DNA of 64,000 nucleotides from Pseudomonas sp. Leaf48 (GTDB lineage Bacteria > Pseudomonadota > Gammaproteobacteria > Pseudomonadales > Pseudomonadaceae), in contig NZ_LMLH01000006.1 of the NCBI RefSeq assembly GCF_001421885.1, positions 21,502 to 85,501 on the forward strand, read 5' to 3'. The translations under genes and the position numbers were made by a program. Shown here one piece after another: positions 1 to 8,917 of the stretch; within the stretch, counting starts at the first letter, position 1, and every line of letters starts with the position of its first letter. The notes below the pieces were generated by a model that searched no databases, was not told where the DNA came from, and saw nothing but the letters and a program-made list of their open reading frames with translations.

Positions 1-2
1 CC

Positions 3-1010
3 GATGGCATTCAGGCAGTGGTCGGGCTGACCGCCGACACCCAGGAAGGTGACGTGATCACCATCACCGCCAACGATGGTACCAACGACTTTGTCACCAC
101 CCACACCGTGACCCTGGCCGAGCTCACGGCCGGCAGCGCCGCGGTGACGCTGGCGGGCACCTACGCTGACGGCGACTACACAACCAGCGCCGTGATCAGC
201 GACGCGGCCGGCAACAGCTCGGCGCCGTCCAACCCGCTGCTGTTCAGCGTCGATGCCACCAGCCCTGGCGGGGTGACGGGCACCGATGCCCCGACCCTGG
301 CGATTGCCGAAGCCGCAGGAGGCATCAATGCCGGCGAACTGGCCGATGGCATTCAGGCAGTGGTCGGGCTGACCGCCGACACCCAGGAAGGTGACGTGAT
401 CACCATCACCGCCAACGATGGTACCAACGACTTTGTCACCACTCCGACACCCAGGAAGGTGACGTGATCACCATCACCGCCAACGATGGTACCAACGACT
501 TTGTCACCACTCACACGGTGACCCTGGCCGAGCTCACGGCCGGCAGCGCCGCAGTGACGCTGGCGGGCACCTACGCTGATGGCGACTACACATCCAGCGC
601 CGTGATCAGCGACGCCGCGGGAAACAGCTCGGCGCCGTCCAGCTCACTGCCATTTACCGTCGATGCCACCAGCCCTGGTGGGGCGACGGGCACCGCTGCC
701 CCGACCCTGGCGATTGCCGAAGCCGCCGGCGGCATCAATGCCGCCGAACTGGCCAATGGCATCCAGGCGGTGGTCGGGCTGACCCCCGGCACCCAGTTGG
801 ATGACGTGATCACCATCACCGCCAACGATGGCACCAACGACTTCGTCACCACCCACACCGTGACCCAGGCCGAACTCACGGCGGGCACCGCCGCGGTGAC
901 CTTGGCGGGCACCTACGCCGATGGTGACTACACATCCCGCGCCGTGATCAGTGACGCGGCCGGCAACAGCTCCGCCCCGTCGAACACCCTGCCGTTCCGG
1001 GTTGAGGCGG
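3..1010 (+). repeat. tandem Ig-like domain repeats, 342-bp unit
   Basis: Three successive units start at 3, 345 and 755 and encode the same domain beginning DGIQAVVGLT. The spacing is 342 bp between units 1 and 2, and 410 bp (342 + 68) between units 2 and 3. Units 1 and 2 are almost identical at the DNA level; unit 3 has diverged more. Confidence 0.85.
376..511 (+). repeat. exact 68-bp tandem duplication causing frameshift
   Basis: The bases at 376-443 are repeated without change at 444-511. Because 68 is not a multiple of three, the second copy moves the reading frame and brings in the TGA at 465-467. Confidence 0.9.
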
Positions 1011-2136
1011 TCAACGTTGCACCTAATGCTCAGGCAGACAATACAGCTCTGCTTGGCCTGATAGGCGCTGACGCGCTGAACCTGATTGACTTGAGTTCGC
1101 AGGCGTTCAGGGCGGTGGACCGTGATGGCAACCTGACAAGTGTCGTGGTGACGTCTGGCGCGACGCTGGCCTTGGCTGCGCTGCAGCTTGTTGCCTCAAA
1201 TGCTCTGGCAGCGGAACTGGGGCTGCAGGTCAATATTGTCAACAATCCGGGGCTCTTGGGTATTATTGCACCCACATCGACGCTGACCATTACTGCAATC
1301 GACGGCGGAGTCATCGACAACCAATCGATCAACGAACTGCTGGCTACTGTGCACTACGGGCAAGATGTGAGTGTGCTGGCGGCTACTGTTCTCAGTGGCA
1401 GCGTCATCACGGCCACGGATAGCAACGGCTTGTCGTCGTCCTCAGGACTGGGCGTGTTGGCGGATGCCGATATTCTCAACTCTCAAGGTGACACCAGGAT
1501 CCAGGAGGGCACGTCGGCCAACGACACGCTGACCGGGACATTGGCAGCCGACCGCCTGTATGGCCACGCTGGCAACGATACCTTGTCGGGTGGCGACGGC
1601 AATGACCTGTTGAGAGGCGGCATTGGCGATGACACGCTCAATGGCGATGCCGGGAATGATCTGCTGATAGGGGGGGGCGGTCAGGACACCTTCAATGGCG
1701 GAATCGGCAACGACACGATGGTGGTTTCCGATATCACCTTCACCTCTGTGGACGGCGGCGTCGGATTCGATACCCTGGCGCTGGACGGGATTAGCATCAA
1801 CTTCGATAACCCGGGCCTTGGCACTGTCAGCAATATCGAGAAAATCGACATGGGTACCGGCGATGCTGGCACCACCCTGACCCTGACCGACGCGGCGGTA
1901 GACAGCCTGACTGATGCGGATAACCAGCTGTATATCAGCGGGGACGTCTTTGACACCCTGAACATCAGCGGTGCCGTGGCCACCGGCGTGCAAACCACGG
2001 TCGGCGATACCACCTATTCGCAATACACATTAGGTGTGAACGATTTGCAGGTAGACACCCATCTGCAGGTGATCGTCTGACGGCGCCGGGCGGAAAGGGG
2101 GCTGTCCGGTCGTTCGCCCGGACAGTACTCACCGCT

Positions 2137-3423
2137 TTGCGTCCACTGTGCCAGTCCCCACAAAGGCCGGGTTTCCTGCCTTTGTGGGGGGCTTGCCTGG
2201 TTCTACAGGGACTGCCGCAGATGGCAACCGCGATCACACTAACCGATGCCGTTCACCTGGGCCTGGCCGCGCACCCCGAAGTACGCTCGGCCATGGCCGA
2301 GGTGAACAGGGCATCAACCGATCTGGATATGAGCAAGAACGGGTATTACCCGAAGGTGGATGCATCGGCTGGACCGGAGGACGGCATGTTCGGAGACATG
2401 GGCTACGACCTCACGGTTTCGCAACGGCTGTATGACTGGGGGAGGGTCGAGAGCCAGGTCGACACCGCTTCGGCAAAATTGCGTGAGCAGACGGAGAGCC
2501 TGTTGGTGGTCCGCGAGGATGCCGCGCTGGACATTTGCGAAATCTATCTGGATGTACTCACGACGGAGCAACGGCTCGACGCTGTGCGCAGCCATATTGC
2601 TCGTCTGGGCAAGCTCGGTGACCTGATTCGTGAACGTGCCAGCGCGGGATATACCGACAGTGGCGAGGAGAGCCGGGCCAACCTTGAACTGGCCCGGGCC
2701 CAGGAGCAATTGCTGATTGAAAAGGGCGCCCTGCAGGATGCCGAACAGCAATACCGACAGTTGATCGGGGGACCAGCGGCCGGCCTGGAACAGCCTGGCG
2801 ACGATTCATTTTCCGCCCATCTAATTGGAGCGGGAGACCTGGACAATGCCATTGCTCAATCACCGCTGTATCGCAAGGCCAAACAGAAGCAAGCGGTTGA
2901 GGAAGCGAAGGTGCGCGAAGCGGATGCATCGATGTTTCCCCAACTGAACCTGGAAGGTTCGCTGTTGCGGCGTGAGCTCGGCGGGCAACTGACCAGTGAT
3001 TCGGTCATCGCCCTGCGTATTCGCATGGACACCATCGCCGGGCTCTCCATTTTTCAGCGGCCCGCCGCAGCCCGCCAGAGTCTTGAGGCGGCTGAATGGA
3101 ACGTGGACACCATGCGCCGCGATATCCGGCGCAAAGTGTCGTCATTGGTTGAGAACGAATCCACCGTGAAATGGCGTGAGCAGTCGCTTCGTGAACAGAT
3201 CAAGCATGCCAAGGAGGTCGATGCCGTTTATCAGGATCAATTTGTCGTCGGCCTTCGCGACATGACCGACATGCTGACCATTGAGCATGAGCGTTTCGAA
3301 GCGGAGCGTCAGCTCATCAACCTGCAAAGTGAACACAAGCGCGTGCAATACCGTGCAGCGGCCCAGTTGGGCCTGCTGGTTCCTCTGCTGGAAGAACGAT
3401 TGCCACCGAGGGGTACTTCATGA
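2137..3423 (+). CDS. TolC-family outer membrane channel of type I secretion (LapE-like)
   Basis: 428 residues. It should form the outer-membrane exit duct for the adhesin just upstream, working with the ABC and HlyD-like proteins encoded next. The start is a TTG at 2137, which gives a signal-peptide-like leader (hydrophobic run GACLVLQGLPQMATA). The next in-frame ATG (2221) would lose most of that leader. The mature part has the repeated long-helix pattern of OEP/TolC proteins, with SYDLTVSQRLYDWGR-like and ARANLELARAQEQLL-like segments. It overlaps the ABC gene by 4 bp (ATGA), so the two are probably translationally coupled. The family assignment is firm; whether it is the ortholog of lapE or of another adhesin system is not settled. 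Confidence 0.85.
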   Translation: MRPLCQSPQRPGFLPLWGACLVLQGLPQMATAITLTDAVHLGLAAHPEVRSAMAEVNRASTDLDMSKNGYYPKVDASAGPEDGMFGDMGYDLTVSQRLYDWGRVESQVDTASAKLREQTESLLVVREDAALDICEIYLDVLTTEQRLDAVRSHIARLGKLGDLIRERASAGYTDSGEESRANLELARAQEQLLIEKGALQDAEQQYRQLIGGPAAGLEQPGDDSFSAHLIGAGDLDNAIAQSPLYRKAKQKQAVEEAKVREADASMFPQLNLEGSLLRRELGGQLTSDSVIALRIRMDTIAGLSIFQRPAAARQSLEAAEWNVDTMRRDIRRKVSSLVENESTVKWREQSLREQIKHAKEVDAVYQDQFVVGLRDMTDMLTIEHERFEAERQLINLQSEHKRVQYRAAAQLGLLVPLLEERLPPRGTS

Positions 3424-5585
3424 TTGAAGCCATCGAAAGGGACACCCCTGAAATCCAGGCCAAGGCAGCGCCCTCGTTTAGTCAGGATCCGCTGCGTGAC
3501 GGGCTGGTGTTGCTGTGTCGCCAGTTTGGCCGGGCGGCCAGCATCGCCGAACTCGGCGAGGGCCTGGCACTGGAAAAGGGCCGGTTGCCGCTGAAACTGG
3601 CACCCCGGGCCTTGCGCCGGCTTGGGTTGACCGCACGGGTGCTGGAGGTTCCGTTGATGGCCATCAGCCCAACGTTGCTGCCGGTGTTGCTGCAATTGCG
3701 CGATGGGCAAAGCGTCATCCTTGTCGAGCGCCAGGGCGAGGAGGTCACTGTGCTCGATGCGTCCAGCGGCGGGGGTCAGCGGACCCTGTCTCTGCTGGAA
3801 CTGGAGGCGCAGTACAGTGGCTCGGCATTGTTCGCCCGGCCGCAGTATCGCCCGAATGGTCGCGCTGGAAACTATGCCAGCGAGCCTGCCGAACATTGGC
3901 TCAAGGCACCCCTGAAGGCTTGCTGGCGGGCCTATGCGGCGACCGGCGCCGCGGCCCTGATGACCAATCTGCTGGCTATTTCCTCTGCGCTGTTCGCCAT
4001 GCAGGTCTATGATCGGGTGGTGCCCAATGACGCCTTTGATACCTTGTGGATCCTGGCCAGCGGTGTAGTGCTGGCGATGCTGCTGGAGTTCGTGCTGCGC
4101 AGCCTGCGCGCGCACATTCTGGACGTCACGGGCAAGCGCCTGGACGTGCATCTATCCTCGGTTCTGTTCAATCAGGTACTGCAGATTCGACTGCAATCGA
4201 AACCCGCATCGGTGGGCGCCTTCAGCACTCAGATCCGCGAATTCGAGTCCGTGCGCGAATTCTTCACCTCGAGTACAGCAGCGGCCATCAGTGACCTGCC
4301 ATTCGTTTTCCTGTTTCTGCTGGCGATCGTTCTGATTGGCGGCTCTGTCGTCTGGGTGCCGTTGTTGGCGATCCTGCTGATGTTGTTGCCGGGCCTGCTG
4401 GCGCAGAAAAAACTCGCTCAGTTGTCGCGCCAGAATCTGCGGGAAGGGGCGGTGAAGAACGGCGTATTGCTCGAAGCCATCGAAAACCTGGAAACAGTCA
4501 AGGCGAGCCGTGCCGAAGGTCGCTTGTTGAACCAATGGGAAATGCTCACCGCAGAACTCTCCCAGTCGGCGGTGACCTCGCGCAGTTTGACCGCGGTGCT
4601 CAGCCATGGAGCGCTGTTGATCCAGCAGCTGGGCTACGTCGGCGTACTGATCGTGGGCGTCTACCAGATCAGCAACGGTGAAATGACGATCGGCGCCTTG
4701 ATTGCCAGCTCGCTGCTGGCCGCACGGGCAATCGCCCCCATGGGCCAGATGGCGGGCCTGCTCGCGCGATGGCAGCATGTCAAGGTCGCTATGGAGGGCC
4801 TCGACGGATTGATGAATGCCCCTACCGAGCGACCGGCAGGCAGGCGCTTCGCTCACGTGGAGCGTCTGCAAGGCCACTACAGCATCGAGAAATTGCAGAT
4901 GCGCTACCACGCGGAAGGACTGCCGGCGCTGGATATCCCGCAACTGCAGATCAAGCCGGGCGAGCATGTGGCCTTGCTGGGTGGTAACGGTTCGGGCAAA
5001 TCGACGCTGCTGCGCTTGTTGTCCGGGTTGACCACGGCCGACCAGGGAAGCGTACTGCTCGACCATCTGAGCATCGGCCAGATCGACCCGAGCGGATTAC
5101 GCCAGAACATTGGCTACTTGCCCCAGGACACGGTGCTGTTTTACGGCACATTACGTGAAAACCTGACCCCGGATAACGCCGATCAAAGTGACGAAGAATT
5201 ATTCGCAGTCCTGGATGGTGTTGGCCTGGGCACCTTCGTGCGTGGACACCCCCTGGGGCTCGACATGTTGCTGGAGGGCAGCGCCAGTGTTTCGGGGGGG
5301 CAGCGCCAGGCCATTGGGTTGACCCGGCTGCTGCTTCAGGATCCGCCAATTGTGCTGCTCGATGAGCCGACCGCCGCGTTCGACCAGGAAAGCGAAGCTC
5401 ATGTCATTCGCTACTTGCAGGGCTGGCTGGATGGACGCACGTTGATCCTCTCCACCCATAAGCGTGCGCTGCTGGTGTTGACCGAGCGAGCATTGGTGCT
5501 GCGCCAGGGCAAGCTGATCATGGATGGTCCGCTGAGCAGTGTTGTCAGTGGCAACCAGGTAAACGTCACTAAGGACGTCGTATGA
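3420..5585 (+). CDS. type I secretion ABC transporter with degenerate C39-like domain (LapB-like)
   Basis: 721 residues, an inner-membrane ATPase that drives adhesin export. Residues about 20-135 resemble a C39 peptidase but lack the usual DCG..C catalytic motif, as in C39-like-domain (CLD) exporters that bind rather than cleave their substrate. Membrane segments fall between about 160 and 430. The nucleotide-binding domain follows, with Walker A GGNGSGKST (about 520), signature SVSGGQRQ and Walker B IVLLDEP. It overlaps both neighbours by 4 bp (TolC-like upstream, HlyD-like downstream), forming one transcript. Confidence 0.92.
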   Translation: MIEAIERDTPEIQAKAAPSFSQDPLRDGLVLLCRQFGRAASIAELGEGLALEKGRLPLKLAPRALRRLGLTARVLEVPLMAISPTLLPVLLQLRDGQSVILVERQGEEVTVLDASSGGGQRTLSLLELEAQYSGSALFARPQYRPNGRAGNYASEPAEHWLKAPLKACWRAYAATGAAALMTNLLAISSALFAMQVYDRVVPNDAFDTLWILASGVVLAMLLEFVLRSLRAHILDVTGKRLDVHLSSVLFNQVLQIRLQSKPASVGAFSTQIREFESVREFFTSSTAAAISDLPFVFLFLLAIVLIGGSVVWVPLLAILLMLLPGLLAQKKLAQLSRQNLREGAVKNGVLLEAIENLETVKASRAEGRLLNQWEMLTAELSQSAVTSRSLTAVLSHGALLIQQLGYVGVLIVGVYQISNGEMTIGALIASSLLAARAIAPMGQMAGLLARWQHVKVAMEGLDGLMNAPTERPAGRRFAHVERLQGHYSIEKLQMRYHAEGLPALDIPQLQIKPGEHVALLGGNGSGKSTLLRLLSGLTTADQGSVLLDHLSIGQIDPSGLRQNIGYLPQDTVLFYGTLRENLTPDNADQSDEELFAVLDGVGLGTFVRGHPLGLDMLLEGSASVSGGQRQAIGLTRLLLQDPPIVLLDEPTAAFDQESEAHVIRYLQGWLDGRTLILSTHKRALLVLTERALVLRQGKLIMDGPLSSVVSGNQVNVTKDVV

Positions 5586-6772
5586 GAACTCATACTCGCG
5601 CGGAATTTAAGCTGTTGCGTTCGCTTGGCGACTCACAGGTGGCCATGGAGAGTCCGACCGCCTGGTTAATCTTTTGGACCTGTCTGTTAAGCATGGTGGG
5701 GTTTGTCGTCTGGGCGGCCTGGGCCGAACTGGACGTAGTGACGCGTGGTGATGGACGCATCGTGCCCCACAGCCGGATCCAGAAAATCCAGAGCCTTGAG
5801 GGCGGGATTCTCGGGCAGTTGATGGTGCATGAAGGTGACTTGGTCGAGGCAGGGCAGTTGCTGGTCAAGTTGGACAATACCCGTTTCCATTCCGCCTACA
5901 TGGAGAGCAAGAGCCAGGCCGAGGCACTGTCGGCGGCCATTGCCCGTCTGGAAGCAGAGACCCTGACCCAGGACACCATCAGTTTCCCGCCAGGTCTTTC
6001 CAGCAACAGCGCTTTCATGGCGAGTGAGCGCGCCCTGTTCAAGGCGCGGCGTGACACCTATCAGCAAGCGGTGCACTCGCTCAAATCGGAGCTGGAACTG
6101 GCGCGCCGACAGTTTCGTCTGATCGAACCGCTGGTGCACAAACGTGCAGCCAGTGAAATGGAGGCGTTGCGCTTGAGCAAGGAAATCGCCTCGCTGAACG
6201 GCAAACTGACCGAGGTCGCCAACGCCTATTTCCAGGATGCTTATACCGAGCTGTCGTCGAAAAAAGCGGAACTCAACGCACTTGACCAGACGCTGTTGCA
6301 GCGTGAAGACCAGTTGCGTCGTACCGAGGTGCGTTCCCCGGTCAACGGACGGGTCAACGACATCATGATCACTACTCGCGGTGGCGTTATCCAGCCCGGC
6401 GAGGCGATCATGGACGTGATCCCGGTCGACGACAAACTGCTGGTCGAGGCGAAAGTCAAACCCCGCGATGTTGCCTTTCTGGTCCCGGGGATGCCCGCGC
6501 GGGTCAAGATCACCGCGTATGACTATACGGTATACGGCGACCTTTCCGGCACTCTGGAGCAGATCAGCGCAGACACCATCGAGGAAGACACCCCACGCGG
6601 TAAGGAGGCTTTCTACAAGATACTCGTGAAGACCGATTCCAGTGATCTGCGCAAAGGGGAGGATGTTCTGCCGATCAAACCCGGCATGGTTGCCGAAGTG
6701 GATGTACAGAGCGGAAAGCGAACCGTGCTCAATTACCTGTTAAGGCCATTGCTCAAGGCTCGCTTGTATTAG
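5582..6772 (+). CDS. HlyD-family membrane fusion protein (LapC-like)
   Basis: 396 residues. This periplasmic adaptor links the ABC exporter to the TolC-like channel. It has one N-terminal membrane anchor (about 25-45, LIFWTCLLSMVGFVVWAAWA), a biotinyl-lipoyl-like segment (about 55-95, VVTRGDGRIVPHSRIQKIQS), a long coiled-coil region (about 100-245), and a beta-barrel part with RSPVNGRVNDI and PGEAIMDVIPVDD. It starts within the stop of the ABC gene (ATGA overlap). It is the last gene of the secretion operon. No clear terminator hairpin is visible after it. Confidence 0.92.
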   Translation: MRTHTRAEFKLLRSLGDSQVAMESPTAWLIFWTCLLSMVGFVVWAAWAELDVVTRGDGRIVPHSRIQKIQSLEGGILGQLMVHEGDLVEAGQLLVKLDNTRFHSAYMESKSQAEALSAAIARLEAETLTQDTISFPPGLSSNSAFMASERALFKARRDTYQQAVHSLKSELELARRQFRLIEPLVHKRAASEMEALRLSKEIASLNGKLTEVANAYFQDAYTELSSKKAELNALDQTLLQREDQLRRTEVRSPVNGRVNDIMITTRGGVIQPGEAIMDVIPVDDKLLVEAKVKPRDVAFLVPGMPARVKITAYDYTVYGDLSGTLEQISADTIEEDTPRGKEAFYKILVKTDSSDLRKGEDVLPIKPGMVAEVDVQSGKRTVLNYLLRPLLKARLY

Positions 6773-6917
6773 ATTTTTCGGCCGTTGTAGCGTCAACGGG
6801 CGATCAAGGCGATTGAGGAAGGGGGGGGCATGCCGCCCAACGCATTCTGATCGCCGAGACCTGCGTCGAGACGCTGTTGGATTCTCGAAGGTGAGATCCA
6901 GGCCACGGAGTCAAATT

Positions 6918-7166
6918 ATGACAAACATGCCAAATGCCAATTGCTTCATCGACAGCGAACACGACGGCCTGCTGGAAATGTGCCGTGATCTGGGCGACTA
7001 CGTGAGCATGGGAGAAGTGGTCGCCCGTGTTCACGACGTTACCCAGAGCGGCGTCGCGCCGGCGGAATATCGCACAGCCCGCAGCGGCCGGCTGGCGGCG
7101 CGCCACGTTCCGGGGCTGGTGCAGTGCGGCGATATCATTGCAGTCATTGCCGATGTATTGCCCTGA
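6918..7166 (+). CDS. short deacylase-like fragment (C-terminus of DoeB/AstE-type enzyme), probable remnant
   Basis: 82 residues. The sequence from MPNANCFIDSEHDGLLEMC to the end resembles only the C-terminal domain of succinylglutamate desuccinylase/aspartoacylase-family enzymes such as the ectoine-degradation deacetylase DoeB: a repeated GLLEMCRDLGDYV..GEVVARVH / RSGRLAARHVPGL..GDIIAVIA pattern. The zinc-binding catalytic domain (about 250 residues) is absent. The ATG at 6918 has a GGAG about 8 nt upstream, so the fragment could be expressed. An upstream in-frame start at 6813 exists, but its extra residues look non-coding. I read it as a leftover of a deleted gene; a stand-alone lipoyl-like barrel protein is the alternative. 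Confidence 0.55.
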   Translation: MTNMPNANCFIDSEHDGLLEMCRDLGDYVSMGEVVARVHDVTQSGVAPAEYRTARSGRLAARHVPGLVQCGDIIAVIADVLP

Positions 7167-7305
7167 CCGAGCACCACTGTGTGAGCAGCCAATGAACGTC
7201 GCTTGTACGGTTTCCACCGTTCGTCCATTGCACTGCACTTGCGATGTCTTTGCGAAGTCTGAACTTCATGCACGGATATCCCGCGCCTCTGAATGGAGAG
7301 TCAGC

Positions 7306-7620
7306 ATGGACATTGATGAGAATGCGCCTGGGAACATCTCTCAGCAGGCCGTAACACGCACGACGGATAACGAAGCAGGTCACGACCCTGCACGGCCTGA
7401 AGCTGCGTCAAAGACGCGCGAAGATAGCCCTGATCGCGGTGAATCCGGGGCGGGGAATGACCGGGATTCGCCAGTTGTCACTGAGCCACAAACCGATACG
7501 GCGCCCAATAATCCCAAGCCGGATCCCGCCGCCAAAGAAAACGCCTACAGCCCTGACTTCAAATCCGAACCTGAGCATAAGCCGGTTCAAGACGCTGATA
7601 TCGATACTCCGGGCGGTTAG
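7306..7620 (+). CDS. small hydrophilic, probably disordered protein
   Basis: 104 residues from the ATG at 7306, which is preceded by GGAGAG 6 nt upstream. The protein is rich in Asp, Glu, Pro, Asn and Ser, with no membrane segment, signal or cysteine, and looks intrinsically disordered. I do not recognise a family. A longer in-frame start at 7027 is unlikely because the added residues look like out-of-frame translation. Confidence 0.5.
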   Translation: MDIDENAPGNISQQAVTRTTDNEAGHDPARPEAASKTREDSPDRGESGAGNDRDSPVVTEPQTDTAPNNPKPDPAAKENAYSPDFKSEPEHKPVQDADIDTPGG

Positions 7621-7861
7621 TCGCAGGCCGGCGCCCCGCATTTGTCAGGGGCTTCGACTGTCCAGAACGCTCGAAACCCATTGATCTCGCCCGTTCGTCC
7701 CAACTTCCCCCACACTAGCGTCTGGGTTTGGCGGGCAATTGCACGGGCTTGCCCACCTGTTTTCACTCGACCTGACAGCCTTTTGCATCGGGTATGACCA
7801 GGTCGTTTCGTGGCCATGATAGGCAGAGAACAACCCAACCTGAAGATGGCGACAGGCAGAA
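7621..7861. other. intergenic, no convincing gene
   Basis: This 241-bp strip sits between the small disordered ORF and the MITE-like element. A minus-strand frame (7617-7817) is open, but I see no ribosome site or recognisable family in it. Confidence 0.4.
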
Positions 7862-8053
7862 ATCGACCGATTCTGTTGAAAAAGTCGGCCATGGTTTGCG
7901 CAACTGAAAAGTATGCATCCGAGATTGAAATCTTTACTTTCAGCAACGGTCTCCAAACGCGGATTTCACGTAGCAGCGTGTACAAAAGGCGTTTTCACCG
8001 GTCAATGACCAGGCAGTTTTGGATGACCGACTTTTTCAACAGAATCGGCCGAT
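7862..8053. mobile_element. 192-bp MITE-like element / deleted IS remnant with 30-bp inverted ends
   Basis: Positions 7862-7891 and 8024-8053 are inverted copies matching at 28 of 30 positions, built around TTCTGTTGAAAAAGTCGG. Ends of this kind are found on transposons common in Pseudomonas, probably of the IS1182 type (from memory, not searched). The interior is too short for a transposase. The interior sequence next to the right end reads like the subterminal part of such an IS. I see no clear target duplication. The right end lies 5 bp from the stop codon of the next gene. Confidence 0.65.
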
Positions 8054-8058
8054 TGCAG

Positions 8059-8268
8059 TCACTCCGGCGCCATTATCACCGCTAGCGTCATCTTGATGAA
8101 CTCTTCGTTCTTGTCGATGGCTTCCAGGGCGCCACGCACATTGTCGGCGACGTCCGCCGATCCTTGCTGCTCGACCCAGTTAGAAAGCTCCATGATGGCG
8201 GCTTCGAGGGCGAGTTGGTTTTCATTGAGTTTGAACAGGAGGGAAGGGAGCAGGTCAGAATTTGGCAT
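8059..8268 (-). CDS. small conserved hypothetical protein
   Basis: 69 residues, starting at the ATG complementary to 8266-8268, with GGAGG 7 nt upstream. It is acidic and helical (LFKLNENQLALEAAIMELSN.. and AIDKNEEFIKMTLAVIM), with no signal peptide or membrane segment. I do not know its function. A longer in-frame start at 8415 has no ribosome site. The MITE-like element ends just past its stop codon. Confidence 0.6.
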   Translation of the reverse strand: MPNSDLLPSLLFKLNENQLALEAAIMELSNWVEQQGSADVADNVRGALEAIDKNEEFIKMTLAVIMAPE

Positions 8269-8667
8269 CGCGAAATCCTCCGTGGAGATTTCAGCGTAGC
8301 AGTGGTCAATCATAAAAGAGGGGATGGTACGGTCGGCAGGACGCCGAGGGGGGGCCGAAAAGGCGTGGGAGCTTTTTCGGGGATTCGCTAATTTCGGTTT
8401 GGCTCTGTAAGGCACCGTTTGCAGCGAGCGCCAGTAGAAAACTCAGCAAATGCTGGCTTTGTGCCCGTTTTCAAGCATGGGGTGCTAGTGCGCTGAGGCC
8501 TGCTGACGATCAAGGTCACCGGTGAATCATGCCTCTGATTGCGCTGTGATGGTCAGTCGGCAAAACGTCGGGGGAGGGACGTGAAATCAGCCTGAGTTCT
8601 GGAACACTTCCATAATAGTTATGGAACACCTCGTGCATCACGGTACTTGGCTACAAACCCCAGAAAC
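8269..8667. other. intergenic, nothing recognised
   Basis: About 400 bp between the small minus-strand gene and the tRNA-Ser terminator hairpin. I see no open frame with a start site, and no repeat. Confidence 0.4.
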
Positions 8668-8697
8668 GACAAAGCCCTGAATAATCAGGGCTTTGTC
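8668..8697 (-). terminator. hairpin downstream of tRNA-Ser
   Basis: GACAAAGCCCTG and its exact inverse CAGGGCTTTGTC flank a 6-base loop (AATAAT). It lies 10 bp past the 3' end of the tRNA on the minus strand, as a tRNA terminator would. The T-run is weak. Confidence 0.65.
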
Positions 8698-8707
8698 GGT
8701 ACAAATA

Positions 8708-8795
8708 TGGCGGAGGCGATGGGATTCGAACTCATGGACCTGTTACAGTCGACGGTTTTCAAGACCGTTGCCTTAAACCACTCGGCCACACCTCC
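8708..8795 (-). tRNA. tRNA-Ser (anticodon TGA)
   Basis: Read on the minus strand, the gene has the acceptor pair GGAGGTG/CGCCTCC, anticodon loop CTTGAAA (anticodon TGA, reading UCA), the long variable arm of a class II tRNA, a GTTCGAATC T-loop, and an encoded CCA end. Length 88 nt. Confidence 0.96.
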
Positions 8796-8812
8796 GTTGC
8801 GTTGCGGGCGCC

Positions 8813-8840
8813 ATAATACCTGAATGAAACACACTGTCAA
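8813..8840 (-). promoter_or_regulatory. sigma70 promoter of tRNA-Ser
   Basis: On the minus strand TTGACA (8835-8840) and TATTAT (8813-8818) are separated by 16 bp. They are followed by a GC-rich discriminator (GGCGCCCGC), as in stringently controlled stable-RNA promoters. The -10 box lies 17 bp before the tRNA. Confidence 0.75.
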
Positions 8841-8917
8841 ACTCTCTGCATAGCTAGTTTCAAGGTGTCTGTTATGATCTTTGCGACTGAACGTTTCAAA
8901 CCAACAGGAGTGTCGCC

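Larger units (their letters stand above)
1..2080 (+). pseudogene. RTX/Ig-repeat giant adhesin, C-terminal part, frameshifted
   Basis: This is the 3' part of a large secreted surface adhesin of the LapA/BapA kind; the 5' end lies outside the window. It shows near-identical bacterial Ig-like repeats with a period of 342 bp (114 residues), starting at 3, 345 and 755. A non-repeat region follows (about 1010-1500), then RTX nonapeptides such as GNDTLSGGDGNDLL (about 1508-1710) that bind calcium, and a C-terminal secretion region ending at 2080. The frame that is open from the left edge stops at 465-467. An exact 68-bp tandem duplication (376-443 and 444-511) shifts the frame. Removing one copy joins the two frames into one ORF to 2080. 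The gene is therefore either truly broken or phase-variable, or the duplication is an assembly error in repetitive DNA. The secretion genes downstream fit its export. Confidence 0.8.

Noticed and set aside
464..2080. Separate adhesin gene starting at 464
   Set aside because: The apparent start is inside an Ig-like repeat and exists only because of the 68-bp duplication; it has no ribosome site.
2137..6772. Firm naming as lapE-lapB-lapC
   Set aside because: lapD and lapG are not in the window and several adhesin systems share this layout, so no symbols were given.
6813..6917. Longer N-terminus for the deacylase-like fragment
   Set aside because: The 35 added residues are Arg-rich and look out of frame; the ATG at 6918 has the better ribosome site.
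7617..7985. Minus-strand 122-codon frame
   Set aside because: Half of it is the inverted end of the MITE-like element and the rest has no recognisable family or ribosome site.
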